Positions 12,001-25,200 are shown, numbered from the stretch's first letter. The stretch is DNA of 64,000 nt from Nemopilema nomurai (GCA_003864495.1 ML133478.1:1353606-1417605), one strand, 5' to 3'. Notes: generated from the sequence alone by a model not told the origin. A program made the numbers and translations.

Positions 12001-14252
12001 AAAAACTGCTTTGCTTACTTTTGATTGTATTTTCTTTATTTATTAATTTATTTATTTACATCCGTGCTGGCCTGCTTGTAAATTTGAATAAAATCTAGAA
12101 CGACATCCCTCAAGCCTCGTGCATTGAGCCAGTTGTTTTTCATCGCAGCGAATTTTCAAAAAAGCTGTTTCGACAGAAGAATGTAGAAACGATCTTGTTT
12201 TATCTACGTTTTATTTGGGTTTTTTTTTCTGTGACAAAGTACTAGCAATTTCTCGAAGGCTAATCAACGTCTACCAGAGAGAGATAAAAGTATGGTAGAC
12301 AATATCACTACAATCCCATTTATATTATGTGAGGCTATTTTGTTTTGAAACTGAGTAATTCATTTGAAATGTGTTTCGAATTCTGTTTTTTCGGTGCAGT
12401 AAAGACGGCTGTACCTCATAGATCGATAAAGGAATTTTTTTCTAATTGCAATGCCATCTTCACACATTGTGGATTATTTGATGATTCACATTAAGTTGCT
12501 ATTAGATTCGATTTAGGCTACTTTTTTCTGCCGACAGCAGGTGAAAATTGTGTTCTCGCTGCAGGTGTATGCTGTAGACTGGAGCCCAGACGGAGAACGG
12601 GTGGCAAGTGGAGGGAAGGACAAGGTCCTGAAGATGTAAGTCCACCTGTCGTTTACCCAGAGTGATACGTCGGAAATAATTACTCATTTATGCTGCTCAG
12701 CCCCAGATATGCATAATGCTAATGAAACAACAGGTAGTAATTAGTTTTCAAATGTCAAAGTTCGTTCAAGTCAGGTCTTTTGCACAGATTTTAGTCGTTT
12801 TTTTAAAGCCTTTATCTTTCTGGAAGGTGGGCATAGCTCCGTTATTTCGTTGCAACTACGGTCACTTGAAACAAGTTCATTGGAGATCGAGAGAACTTTT
12901 CCTACTGCACCTCCCATCTTGAGGATACCCGGTAGAATACTCCTGGCACAGAATAAACCCATGTTTCTGTTCGCATGATTGTGTGCAGAAATATTCTTCA
13001 TTTTGATTTTTGTTTTAAGTTTAGAGTAAGCGTTGCACAATTTGGTTTTCGATAGCTGGATGTATTCCCCTGACTTTTTAGTTTGTAAGCGGTAACTCTG
13101 GGCTCACTAAGTTACCCTGGGTTGAAAGAATGGAATGAAAATAACAACAGTTTTTTCCCTAAGGGCTGTGCTATCGATGTTTATTCCAGCATCCTTGTTT
13201 TAGTGTTTGCGTTCCGGAGCCCTTTCGCTTTATAGCTATTTACTTGTTATCCTTCAACAAGTGCCTCTTGAGCAAAGCTTCGCATAGAAGAGACCCTGGC
13301 ACAGACGTACCGAAACATTGAATTGAAGAATTTTGCGACTGTAATTATGCAGATCGTTTGTAACGACTTGATGTTTTGAGAAAGTTTTATTCGTTTATAG
13401 GCCGAAAAGTAAACAACAAATTTATATTAAGATTCGTTAGCCACATGTTTTTGTTGCGTGTTTTCATAATTCCCAGAACTTTTTACGCGCTGATGTGCAA
13501 AATCTACCTTTTATTTTGGCGCGAAATCAATTATTTATTCTACCTCGAGAGATTTCGATGGAGAGCTAGAAAGGAAACTTTGCAAGCTTTTAGCTACCAG
13601 ATCTCCTCGCACCCATATGATTTTTCAGTCTTTCAAACTAATAAACAGGATAAAAAGCATGTTAGTCGGGTTGTTTGGATTCGATTCAACCAAAATTTAG
13701 CGAAAACAATTGTGTAAACAATATCAACCCTTTTAAGTAAACATTGACGTAACCATTACTCATATACCCACTTGTTTACTGTTCAAAACTTACTAGTATC
13801 TTCGTCAATGTCCTTGGCAGCATTTCAGGGACAGGCAGCCATGCGTCGGCGTTCGCTGTCTCCTTCTAGCCCTGCAATGAAGACAATACTGCAAAGACCC
13901 TCTGACGTCAAGTGAACTAATTAAGACGTCATAGCCTCGTTTGCAGATGTCCCTCTGGAACGACCGCCAGATTGACGCATAGGCTTTTATTGGCCTGTTA
14001 CTCGTTGTTTTTCACGCCTCTGAGATTTCAATATACAACAGAATACAATTCCATAATCACTATAGGAGAAAAATCAATACAGCAGCCTACAGACAATCCT
14101 AAAAGATACTAATGCTTGCAACTGAACGAAGAGTTTGGCTAATTTGAAATTTTTGTTTTGGGTATCATGTATATACGATCTTTATATAGGCCATGAAATT
14201 ATCTCGGTTTTTGAAGAGCATTTCTCGTTTTTATTTTAGATGGAGATCTTGA
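1..14252 (+). CDS. NLE1: Notchless protein homologue 1 (3' part, WD40 repeats)
   Basis: C-terminal part of a WD40 beta-propeller protein of the Notchless family, which in other eukaryotes works with the AAA ATPase Midasin in late 60S ribosome assembly in the nucleus. Exons read from the sequence: 1-65, 962-1067, 2402-2444, 5289-5348, 5939-5995, 12565-12635, 14240-14252. All phases join. They begin with DDFTLFLWEPEDNKKPL and MTGHQALINDV, continue through SFDKSVKLWDG, RGHVQSVYQ, AWSADSRL and DLPGHADEVYAVDWSPDG, and end KVLKIWRS then TGA at 14250. Each WD repeat shows its GH and WD pairs. The human protein ends almost identically (LRIWRR). The last exon has only 13 coding bases. The N-terminal NLE domain and earlier repeats lie before base 1. 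The 5996-12564 intron is large and hosts an antisense RRM gene. Identity is secure; base 1 may belong to the preceding codon. Confidence 0.95.
66..2401. other. NLE1 introns, no gene seen
   Basis: Two introns around the 962-1067 exon. AT-rich, with T-rich stretches. Open frames on the minus strand (1338-1607) and plus strand (1565-1786) have no recognisable motifs and look like chance. Nothing else supported. Confidence 0.5.
2796..2880. repeat. Short tandem repeat, about 22-bp unit
   Basis: The segment ATGGCTCCTGATAAGTGATTGC occurs at 2796 and, with one change, at 2818; a diverged third copy (TTGCTCCTGGTGAGCGATC) follows at about 2862 after a spacer. It sits in an NLE1 intron and has no coding potential. 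Confidence 0.65.
4764..4833. repeat. Trinucleotide-type microsatellite (GTT/GCT)
   Basis: About 70 bases of imperfect GTT and GCT triplets with interspersed T runs in an NLE1 intron. Frames through it translate to runs of Cys, Leu or Val; these are composition artefacts, not genes. Confidence 0.85.
5697..5826. repeat. Degenerate pyrimidine-rich tandem repeat
   Basis: Six or so degenerate units of about 20 bp, built on CCACCCC followed by a T run and CCCC, making a strongly C/T-biased strand in the intron before the NLE1 exon at 5939. Three overlapping open frames here follow from the composition bias. Confidence 0.7.
7827..9759 (-). CDS. Boule/DAZ-like single-RRM protein nested antisense in NLE1 intron
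   Basis: Last exon 7827-8135 is spliced (acceptor CCCCAG) to an upstream exon ending ATG|GTAAGT at 9757, so the coding sequence most simply starts with the ATG at 9757-9759: about 103 aa. It is one RNA-recognition motif and little else: RNP2 LFVGCF at residues 17-22, a helix RDLRDYFSKFGSV, a poor RNP1 (VPFGFLCM, residues 55-62, lacking the usual K/R-G start), then VQVNISPYVNR, which parallels the INVGPAVKK end of the paralogue at 47525-48588 and the LNIGPAIRK end of Boule. The intron is at the homologous position in both. Unlike Boule it has no Q/Y/P-rich tail; it stops 12 residues after the RRM. RNA binding is inferred from the fold; the weak RNP1 makes it uncertain. Upstream non-coding exons are not mapped. 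Confidence 0.75.
9760..12564. other. Rest of NLE1 large intron
   Basis: Likely contains the 5' leader of the nested minus-strand RRM gene. A locally GC-richer patch at 11400-11560 carries CACGTG and a CGCATGCGCC word (NRF1-like core) and could be its promoter. A minus-strand frame at 11526-11720 looks faintly RRM-like (see findings). An 8-bp perfect hairpin, ACTTATCG/CGATAAGT, is at 9621-9644. The remainder is AT-rich without recognisable genes. Confidence 0.35.
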
Positions 14253-14325
14253 GACGTGACAATGAGGCTAATGCGGGGAACTGTCGATTAAAGAGTGGAG
14301 TCATTGGGAGAATTTGTGAAATATC

Positions 14326-14331
14326 AATAAA
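14326..14331 (+). terminator. NLE1 polyadenylation signal
   Basis: AATAAA 74 bases after the NLE1 stop codon, in the right strand and distance for 3' end formation. The cleavage site itself is not visible. Confidence 0.5.
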
Positions 14332-16259
14332 TGGATGCAACTGTTTTGCTGTAGTCGATCATATGATAACAAATGTTTTTCATATAGAAATCTTATCTAT
14401 ATACATATAACATATAGTTGGCTATATGTTAAGGGAGACATCTTAGAATTTGGTATCTCATAAATGAGATATTGTAAATGAAGCACTTTTACATGGAGAA
14501 GTAGGCTGGTAATTAGAATGATGGTTGGGAAAGGATGGTTAGTCGTTCATTAAAATTTTGAATGGCTTGTGAGAATAATTTTGAACTGTTTTGAGAAGTA
14601 AATGTTTTTCTTACGTAAAGTCATTGAAAAGAGTATTTAGCTCAAAACCATTATCTATCAGTATATGTTTTCTATGGAAAAATGTGTTTCTGCATTTTGA
14701 TCAACTTGCTAAATAGGTTGCACATGCAGCTTACGAGTGGTAACATTTTATTTTTGGAAGTCTTCATTCAAAGGCTAATTCGATCAAAATTCGATCAAGC
14801 ATACATGACAGGTTTTAGATTTTGGCAGCCTTTTTAATAACTCAATCATTTCAACATCAAACGCAGCTAATCTTGGATATTGCAAAATCAAACTTGGTGA
14901 TCCCCTTTGCAACCATAAGTAATGATTCATCCCAATTATAAGTCAAAACACCAACAATGAAGTAATCTTTTGCTGAATGAGATTAACAAAGACGAGTTTT
15001 AACAATCTTCTCACTTGCCTGATTGCCAAGCTTATTCGCAAAGCCTTTCACGGTATTATTTTTATTTAAAGAATGATCTTTGACAGTAATGCATCGGCTA
15101 TTTATGATGCAAGAGTTGCCTGCCAGTTTGTTTAGCACAGAGTTCGGTGTAAAATATTGTGGAATGTGTCTGCTTTTTGACCAGGTTATAGCTGACAGTA
15201 AAATGTGCCAAAACTGAAAGAAAGACCCAGATAACATTGTCTCAGGATATTTTTGGAACATTGTTGGTTGTGGACGGCCGAGTCACATTAGAATTAGATT
15301 ATGCTTTGCCATGATTTTTGTGGCAGAATGTTAACGTGATGATTGCACAGCAGTCCCATTTACTTCATGATCAATGTGATCAATTTTCATTCCAATGTGA
15401 CCTCTGTTCCTAATGTGATCCCAGTTAAAAGAGTGTTTTAAGACTCATTGTTAGCTCACAAATCAAATTAGACTCAAACTGGACTCACGAATGAACATTG
15501 ATTTAATGCTATTCAATCAAATTGCAGTTTATGCCTAGTTCTGTTAGATGAAAATTTGGTGAAAATTTGAAGCTGGATACTAATCCTTCTGTATCCTCTT
15601 CCCGTTTATCAAAAATTAGGATTTAGCATGTTTTCGGCTTGTATTTTGTTTGAAAAAGGCTAAATGATAGGTTAATCAGTTGTGTATCGATTCAAGGTCA
15701 ATATGTTAAAGCTACAAAGTGAAGGGACATGTTTCATTTTTCAAGCAGAAAATTGGGCAAGTTTTTTATGAATCTTTAAGTGTGTTTGGCACAATGTTAG
15801 CCAATTACATATCGAGTGCGATTGGTTTTAAAGTAGAAAATTATGTTTGTCCTGATTACACAAACGACAACATTCAAAGAAAAATAGAGACCACGGTTTT
15901 CATTCATCTGCTGTAAAAAAAGACCAGTTGGTTTGACCTATCAAAAAGTTATTTTTCTGAAGATGGCTATTTATAGCTCTAAAATCGTTATAAGTAATTT
16001 CATGCCTAACTCTATGGGTATTCTGCTAATGACAACTCAGCTCATTAAGTGTCAATGGATCTTTGTCAGAACAGACAAAATGTCAGAATTCATGATTGAT
16101 GCAACAATCTTCACGATGTATTTGAGCAGACAAGATTCAAAGTATCCCGCAAAAAAAGGTCGGTCAGAACTTCTATTAACTTCCTGCCGCGTTGATTGAA
16201 TTTCCCAGAAAACTCGAAAAGAAAAACCCCAGAACATAATTGCAGCAGAACGAGGCTGA
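14332..16259. other. Intergenic, NLE1 to MAPKAPK5
   Basis: AT-rich DNA between two plus-strand genes. Short open frames (for example 14983-15261 minus, 15719-15916 plus, 15933-16199 plus) have no recognisable domain. The promoter of MAPKAPK5 should be in the right-hand end. Confidence 0.5.
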
Positions 16260-16267
16260 ATGCAAAT
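16260..16267 (+). promoter_or_regulatory. Octamer (POU) motif before MAPKAPK5 start
   Basis: ATGCAAAT, a perfect octamer, 24 bases upstream of the MAPKAPK5 start codon in the presumed leader/promoter region. One 8-bp match is weak evidence by itself. Confidence 0.25.
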
Positions 16268-16291
16268 GATACCGAAAAAAGTAACAGAAAA

Positions 16292-19200
16292 ATGGCGACA
16301 GCTGCAGACAGCCCAGTGTCAAATTTTATTAAGGTATCGTTGCCCTTTTGTTTCGCTATTTGCTATAGAGGCACGTTTATAGAGTTTGAAACTTTGCTTA
16401 TTCTTTTTAGACTATACTTTTAACCAGGGCAAAGGATTACCACATCTATTTAAAGGCAGCTTTTGTTATTTTAACGAAGTGAAGCTGTCTTTTGTTACTG
16501 CGACGCCATTAAATGAAAGCAAACGGACACCTGTTTTTCAAAACAACATAGTGTTCCTCTTGAACTCATAAAGTGTCAAGATAGATCAAAGGCTGTTTAT
16601 AAACTGTTGGCCAATTTTGATTTTCAGTTAATCATTTTGAAAAGTGTACAACGTTTTTATTATCCCTACTAACTATGGCTGGAAAAGGATGTGCGAAATG
16701 CAACATCTGCACAAAACTTCTGACATTTGAACTAAAAAGATATCTGTTTGCACGCATCTGATATGTTTTCTACCTAGCATCCGAAGGTAGTTTTTTCAGG
16801 ACACTGAAAAGTTTATTATGCTTATTTTGAAGCTTGTGGTTATTGTACATTTCCTTTGAAGCGATCTTCCAATTTATATATAAACAACCGTTACAAAATT
16901 CACACGTATACTTTTAAAGTGTTTTTTTAATCATAAGGCCTAAATGTAACCATACCACTAGCTGTTACCTAATGAATTGTTGCTTGCCTGATGTATCCCA
17001 GCATTTTTGCTATGATCAAGTGTGGTTCATTACATGTCATTTCATTGGTAGTTAAATGTAAATAGATGCATGTAGATTATTGTTTTATTTTTTTGTTATT
17101 TATTTTTAAATTTATCTTGTAGACACACCCTATAAGCCAGGATTACAACATTCAGTGGAATAAAAAGCTTGGTTCTGGAATCAGTGGACCTGTTAGGTAT
17201 AATGTCTTGCATAATGTACATATGGCATTTACCATGCAATGTATGCATTTCATGCCAATTCTAAAATTTGCAATGAGCATTAATGCAACCTTCATTTGGA
17301 ATATTTGTTAGTTAATCATGGTAAGTGAAATAGATACCTTAATTTGAGGTATATGTTTTAAGGAGAAAGGCAATATAAGGTAATGGTGGTATATACACAG
17401 TGAGGAACATGATTTTTGAAGAAATGGGTATAATAGGTTCACTCATACTGGACATTTTCCCACAAACCTTTTTTTAAGAATGGACAATTAGTTAAGAAGA
17501 GCTGAATGATCCAAATGTCGACTTGCAGCATTTTAGCATTTGTTCACCTTCTCTTATTTCAGAATTAATTTGATATCATTAGACAGTTTATTAAAAAAAA
17601 TTATGTTTTCTTTTAATAATATTGATATAGATGTTATATAGTAAGTTGCACAAATGTTTTGTGGTACAGAACTTTACGATTACAAGAAATCATGGAAACA
17701 TATTTCTAGCATACTTGAAGTACTTTCTGCTGTAACGATCCTAAAATTATGCAAACATCAGAAAATGACCAAAAGTTAACAAAATAGATACCCAGTTGTG
17801 GGTTTTGAAAATTAAAGGGTTCTAAGAAAAGTGCATGATTGGTTTCAAATTTAGTAATGTAGAGTCAATAGCTTTTTCAGCTTAAAGGGCAAATAATATA
17901 CTAACCTAGTGAAGATATACCAAATTTGACAGTTTTCTATTCACCATTTTCAAAAATCTGTTTCACAGAGTATGTTCAAGCAAGGCCACAAAGCAGCATT
18001 ATGCTCTGAAATGTCTGGTGGATAGACCAAAAGCTAGAACAGAAGTAATTATGTTCTTATTAATTGTTGAATTGCCTTTGTTGTTTGCAGTTTTGCTTTT
18101 CAAACATCTTCAATTATTCTAATATATAATACAACATTTATTTCATTACCTTGCCTTATGTTACCCCATTACCTTGGAATCTTTCACTTGTAGGTTGTTT
18201 TAAGCAGTTATGAGAAAATATTATTGAAGCTTATACCTATTGTGAAGGAGATTTCGCTAAATTTTGCATTATTTTTTTCAACCATTCAAAAATAAATGGA
18301 TATTGAAAGAATTTAGATAATGTTAATTTGCTTTGTAAAACTTGTTTCACCTGTTTCTTTGTCCATTCATAAGGTTGCCAAAAATAAAAAGATTTTATGC
18401 TAAGTATTCATTATTTCTACTCATTTTGCAAATGTTTTGTTTTCCACTCTCACCTGTAGGTTGAGCTACATTTCAGATGTAATCATCCAAATATTGTTCA
18501 AGTGATAGATGTGTATGCAAATGAGATAGTTTTACCAGGAGAAGTGATGTCAAAGTAAGTTAAATAGCTAAGTATAGAAACGAAGCAAATCAGCTAGATA
18601 TAATTGGGATTTACATATCTGGACATCAAGTGAAGATTACTTAAATTTCATTAGATTTACCTCAACTTAAATTTCAAATTCTGAATCAAAATCAAGAAAA
18701 CATTAGGATGGTGTTCATACCAATGTTGTTCAACTCAACTTATTCATAATATTTATTGGTTGCAAAATATTTAGCTATTTGATTACAAATTCTATTTTTA
18801 ACTAATTTTTCACCAGTAGTTGCCTTTTTTAAATTAAAGTTCATATTAACATTTATTTGTAGCAGTAATTATGTTATATTTCTGTAGTTGTCTTTTTAGG
18901 TTGGATTTCATCATGACCTAAATAATTTTGCAATAAAAGATAATTCATTTTTTGTAATCTAAGGTAGATGTTCTGATTTCAAGATTATTTGCATTTATGC
19001 TTTTCTAGATCCTACTTGCTGATGGTCATGGAGTACATGGAAGGTGGTGAATTATTTGAGAGAATAAGAAAAAAAGTTAGTTTTACAGAAAAAGAAGCAT
19101 GTGAAATAACAAAACAAGTGAGAAATTTATTTCAGTTATTATTCACATTTATTTGAATAAAGCATGTCAGGAAATGCTGGGAATAAAATGGTAGAGGTGC

Positions 19201-22200
19201 AATAAATCACACTCCTTGTGCGGTCAAGGCGTGCACTGGTGTGCACCAAAGTATTTAATTGTACAGAAAGATGTATAAAAAGATGACTACACAACTTTAC
19301 CATTAAGAGAACACAAGACAAGGCTACTTCAATCAACACAACTTTCTTAAACAAGCTTTATACATGTCAAATCCATTATATTAAAGTGGAAAGCATTAAT
19401 AATAAGTTAGATGTTGAGTGAAATGTTAGATCATTTGACCCTCTCATCCAACATTTCGGCAATCAGTTTATACGGTCAGTCCCGCCTTTGAAAGCGATGC
19501 GGGAGTTAATCCCGAGAAGTCTATTTCTGAAGACAAGGATTGACAAAGCAAAGCGCATTGAGCAAATTTAATCTTTCACCAGCGTTTGAGTGGAACAATC
19601 AAGTTCATTGGATGTTACAGCCAGTTTATACAAAGATCGCAACAGAATAAAACAAAGTTGTGACGAGCCTAAGAGATAGATAGAAAAGTCTGATAGATAG
19701 CTCCTATCTGTGCTCGTCTTTGAGCCTATTTTCCCTTTTGTTTTGAGCTTCCTTTTTTCGTTTTGACACCACGTCTGTAACTAGAGCACCATCTGTGCCG
19801 AAATCATCGTCAGATAAAAGAAAATAATGATAAGTCATCAGTTTTGACCTATCCTGTAAACGGGTACGTCGATCAATCAAAACTAACGAGAAAATACTTC
19901 CCTTAAAACTGATCAGCTTTAACTGACCGCGTATTTCAGCCTTGTGTCATGGACAATTGAAACCAACATATCACAACAGTTATCTTCATGAAGTTCAAGC
20001 TTGTCGTAATTTGCGTTAAAAATCGGAAAGGCATCGACTATCCTGTTTAATAACAACATTCTTCAAACTCCCCGTCAAATAGAAACGATTTTGGGATTAT
20101 AGCCTTTCGTCGATTTTTGGAGTATGGTAAAGAAACAACATTGAGCAGTATTTATCACTTTAGAAGGAAATTTTTAGGTAATTTGAGGCGTGCGATAAAC
20201 TGTACTTCTGAGCAATGGAAGGCGTGTGCCAAGGCGTCGGCATGCGATCGCACGCCATTTCCAGCAATGCCTGAATTATTGTATAATGTTTTTCATCGGT
20301 GTGACTACAAAATTTCATTCCCTTTATCTCTACCTTTAAGGCATATTATTGTTTCCATGAAAATTGAACAGTTTTATACCACACCTGGAAAAATTCAAAA
20401 CATATTGCCAGACTAATTTTCAGTTCTTCTTGGATTTCTTATTTTGAATAAAAATTACCAAAGCTTCTACCTGTTTAACAAATCATTGACATTTTACAAA
20501 TAATTTGAGGTATACTTGCAAACTTCCATAATTGTCATTAGAGAATAAAGGAACGGTCAGTGGTGAAATGTTTGTGTGACCGACATTTTGCAGGGAGGGG
20601 GGGGGGGGGGAAGGGTCACAAGTGACAGCTGACATCTCTGAATAAAGTCCAAACGGCAGAAACTTGAGAAGCAAACACGCCCTCAGGCTGCTGATGGCAA
20701 ATCATTTAATCATCTGTGCTATGTGCCACTGAATTGCACCAAATTTGTTGGTTGAGCTTTCTTTCGATGAAATTTCCCGTTTGGCTGCCGGGAGTTAAAA
20801 TGATGAAAGAACTAGACACACAAGCAAAACATTATCTGCTCTATTTTAATTTTTGGATGAGATGAAGCCAAAATGACATTGATCATTTTAAACTACGACA
20901 GCAACAGAAGATAAAATGCTAAAAGTCATAAAACGTTTTTCAGAATTTATTCTTCCTAGGGATGACAAATATCTTCACCCCGATTTCTTCCCAATAATTC
21001 TGCACGCTATTCTCCTGCTTCTCGACCCCACAGACCGGAACATATCTTCCCCACGCAAAAAAACTTTTTAAAAAACGAAGAGATGCCAAATCAGAAACTT
21101 ACCCAAGTATTTGACATGTAAGAGCAGTAGGCTGTTGTTTTGGGGAAATGTGCAAACGGACAGAAAAATGGAAAGACTAAATCTGAAAATTTTTAAAATT
21201 TTGCTCAGCAGTTGATCACTAAAAGTTATATTGTGCTCGTTCATTTTTACCAATTTTGGAAGCCATAATTCTTTTCTTATTTCGAAGTCTGCTGCCACTG
21301 GCTTCACCTATAGGGTTCCAACTTTCTTTTGAAATGAAACCAGAATCACCAACTAAACCGGGGACTCGTTTTTCTAGATATCATCTGGCTTAGGTCATGT
21401 TCACCAGAGGAATGTTGCTCATAGAGATTTAAAGCCAGAAAATCTGCTACTTAAAAGCAGAACAGAGGTGAGTGAAGTCCTTACTTATTTATATGCCTTT
21501 ATAATTGAAAAGATGTCACCATAATGAAACACAAGTGTTTGCACTTAGGCACTCTTCCAAGCCAATCTCTATTCAATACCCGGCTACTAACATGAAATGT
21601 GACACGTTATCAATAATGTCAAAGTTCTAATAAAATTTATAATTTCATAAAAAACGTCTTAGAGCGATAGTTTATATAAATCTTGAAACTTGAATTTCCC
21701 AGTTTCAAAAGCATTCATTTATTCATTGGTGTTTGAATTAACAAATTTGCATTACTAAGACATGTCTGCCAAAAAAAGTAGTTGAATAGATTTTTCTATT
21801 ATTACTTCAAGATAAGCCTTCATAAGATCAATGCCTTTTTTATGATACCTAAATCTGAAGCCTAAAAATAATCCATTAGGATTTTCTGTTGATGTAATTG
21901 TAAGTTATTTTTATGTTTAAAATTATTTCTTCCTTTAATGTTTTTCAATGCTTTTAATTCTTCCTTTAATGTTTTTCGATGCTTTTATTTCTTCCTTTAA
22001 TGTTTTTCGATGCTTTTAATTCTTCCTTTAATGTTTCTCGATGCTTTTAATTCTTCCTTTAATGTTCTTCAATGCTTTTAATTCTTCCCTTGAATGTTTT
22101 TCGATGCCTTTAATTCTTCCCTTGAATGTTTTTCGATGCCTTTAATTCTTCCTTTAATGTTTTTCGATGCTTTTAATTCTTCCTTTAATGTTTTTCGATG

Positions 22201-25200
22201 CCTTTAATTCTTCCTTTAATGTTCTTCAATGCTTTTAATTCTTCCTTTAATGTTCTTCAATGCTTTTAATTCTTCCTTTAATGTTTCTCGATGCTTTTAA
22301 TTCTTCCTTTAATGTTCTTCAATGCTTTTAATTCTTCCCTTGAATGTTTTTCGATGCCTTTAATTCTTCCCTTGAATGTTTTTCGATGCCTTTAATTCTT
22401 CCTTTAATGTTTTTCGATGCTTTTAATTCTTCCTTTAATGTTTTTCGATGCCTTTAATTCTTCCTTTAATGTTCTTCGATGCTTTTAATTCTTCCTTTAA
22501 TGTTCTTCAATGCTTTAAATTCTTCCTTTAATGTTTTTCGATGCTTTTATTCTTCCTTTAATTTGTTCAATGCTTTTAATTCTTCCTTTGAATGTTTAAC
22601 GATGCTTTTATTCTTCCTTGCAGAATGTCGTTGTGAAGATAGCCGACTTTGGTTTTGCAAAAGAAGACAAAGGTGATCTCATGACTCCTCAGTTCACCCC
22701 ATACTATGTTTCGCCTCAGGTAATTTCTACAACCGTTGTTTTTGTTCTTATGCTCTGCAAAGCTATTTGATACCTTTTGATGCCTAAAAATGTTCCACAT
22801 TTGCTTGAGCAGCAACTTCAAGATTCAATTCAAGATTCAAGATGCAGCAATTAGCAGCAAACGATTCCTGATCTTCCATTAACCTAGTCTATAACTTTCC
22901 TAAGCAAAAAATATAATAAACTCGAATGTGAAGAATTTATTCCAGTTTCTAGTTTCTGGGTTATAAAAGCTCCGAGATCTTCTGAAAAAACAAGGACGAA
23001 CTTTGTCTTTTTCATTGGATTTTTGTCCAAATGCTAACTATTTGAACGATTTAACTAGAATCTCGCTACCGTTAGCAAACCACCCGCTCCTCTCTAAGTT
23101 CACATGGATACGCTATGCCCTTGCTAACCCATAACACTGTAACCTTTTGGCTAAAGCTGAAGTCCAAGAGAGGCTGAGAATGGTGTTTGTTATACCTTTG
23201 CGTTTGCTCTGTTAATGGATGCATAGCAACAAATTAGAACAATAGTAAAAATGAGACTCTTATTAACAATATTCCGGGACAGAATTTGAAGCTCTCCATG
23301 AAATCTAGACTCAATCCATGTGTTACACGCAAATGAATTTTATAAGAGTTAAAAGTTCTATATTTGTCTCACCAGTTTTCCTGGCAGTGTATGTAGAAAT
23401 AAACTTGAATGAATCCTGTTTTCCTTTTTTCTTTGCATAGGTTTTAGAAGCCCAGAAATTCCACAAGGCACAGAAGCTAGGACATATTCCTGCAGGAAGT
23501 CCACCCTATACCTATAGCAAGGTTATTATATTTGTTGTTTGAAAGTTTGACTTCCTTTTACGTTAGCGGAAAAGGGAGAATTCCAGCCATTGGTTCCTGA
23601 ATGATTTTGAATTATGAGAATTTCTAAATGACTTCCAAAAAATTCCAAGAAATCAGCTGGCAAAGGTTACTAAAGAAGGCTGTATGCACTTATTTCGTCG
23701 TTTGCTCAAAATGCCCGTATTTTAATAATTTGAAGTCTAGTTAAAATGGTGTCTACTTACCAGTTATAATCTTGATGTTCAATCAGTCTTCGCAAAAACT
23801 ACTTTGTTTGCAACTGAATTTTCAGACGTTGAGTCAGAAAAGCCAGACATTATAAATTTTAGTTACTTGTCGCCACGGTAACAGGGGAAAGGATTCGTTC
23901 GACAAGTGGTGAACGTCGTAGTTAAAATTTAATAACGTTTAGAGCTTTTGGTCAAGGATTTTTCCTCTGCCGCCGCTCTTCTAGTCATGACTCCAGCTGG
24001 TGTTATTTCTTTAAAATAAATAATTGAAGAAATTCATTTGCTGTATAACGTAAGCATTATATATTTAGATATTAAAAATCCATATTAAAGTATTGTGTAG
24101 GCCCAAAAATATGCATTTTTGAATAAGCTTTAGGACATATGTTGATTTTGTCTGATGCAACCATCCATTGCCTTGCAGAGTTGTGATATGTGGTCACTGG
24201 GAGTGATCATCTACATCATGCTTTGCGGCTATCCACCTTTCTATTCCGAGAACCCGCGCAAGCAGCTATCGCAAGGAATGCGGAAGAAGATCATGGCCGG
24301 AGAGTACGACTTCCCTCATCACGAGTGGGGACGGGTGTCGGACCTTGCCAAAAATGTCGTCAAAAGGCGAGCATTTTTTTGACTCATGTGTCGTTGCTCA
24401 ATGTTTCCAGGCTTTTTGTGGAGCCTCATCCTCTTCAAGATTTAAACCAAACGTTTTGAAAGTTTCCCGTCCTTTAAAAATCAAAAGTTTCTTTGCCCTA
24501 GTATTGGTTATGATGTGCAAACGGCATTCATCACTTTCAAGCTCCGTCATGTTACTTCACTGGCAACGTGTATAAATATTTATAGAGTGAATTTTCCACA
24601 ATCCGAAATGTCCATTTCTTTCCACGATCCATGTTCCTAGTCCTCTTATAACCCCTTTTTATATCCATGTTCCTTTGCATCAGATCACAATTTTCTAGCT
24701 TTTCTTTACTGTTGATTTTTTTAGGCTGTTGAATGTCAATCCGGAAGACAGGATGACGATACAGGAGCTTCTGGTGCACCCATGGCTGAACAATGGCAAG
24801 GCCCCCAACACCCCCCTCCAGTCTCCTCACCATTTGATGGATGAAGTAAGGTCATACTTTAAATCAACCTTGACTTTCTCATTGTCTCGTCGTTTGTGTT
24901 GTTCAGAAGCGAGAAGTACGAAGCCAGTTAACAGCCCCTGCTAGTTCTGTCACCTTAAAGGCATCGAGTCATGGTAAATAGCGGTTTTCCGTGAGGGACT
25001 TGTCTGTTTTCATGTGATAAAGTGTGTTTTCATGTGATCAGACATTAACTGCGAGGTTATAGATAGCATCATGTGTGCAGTTTGCTTGACAGCCAATCAG
25101 ATTGGCGAAGCTACCATAATGACTGGGCAATTTTTGCAATTTTGGTATACACTTTCCATTTACTTTGACTCATTGCCTTTCGCTTAATCAAGTTACTTAG

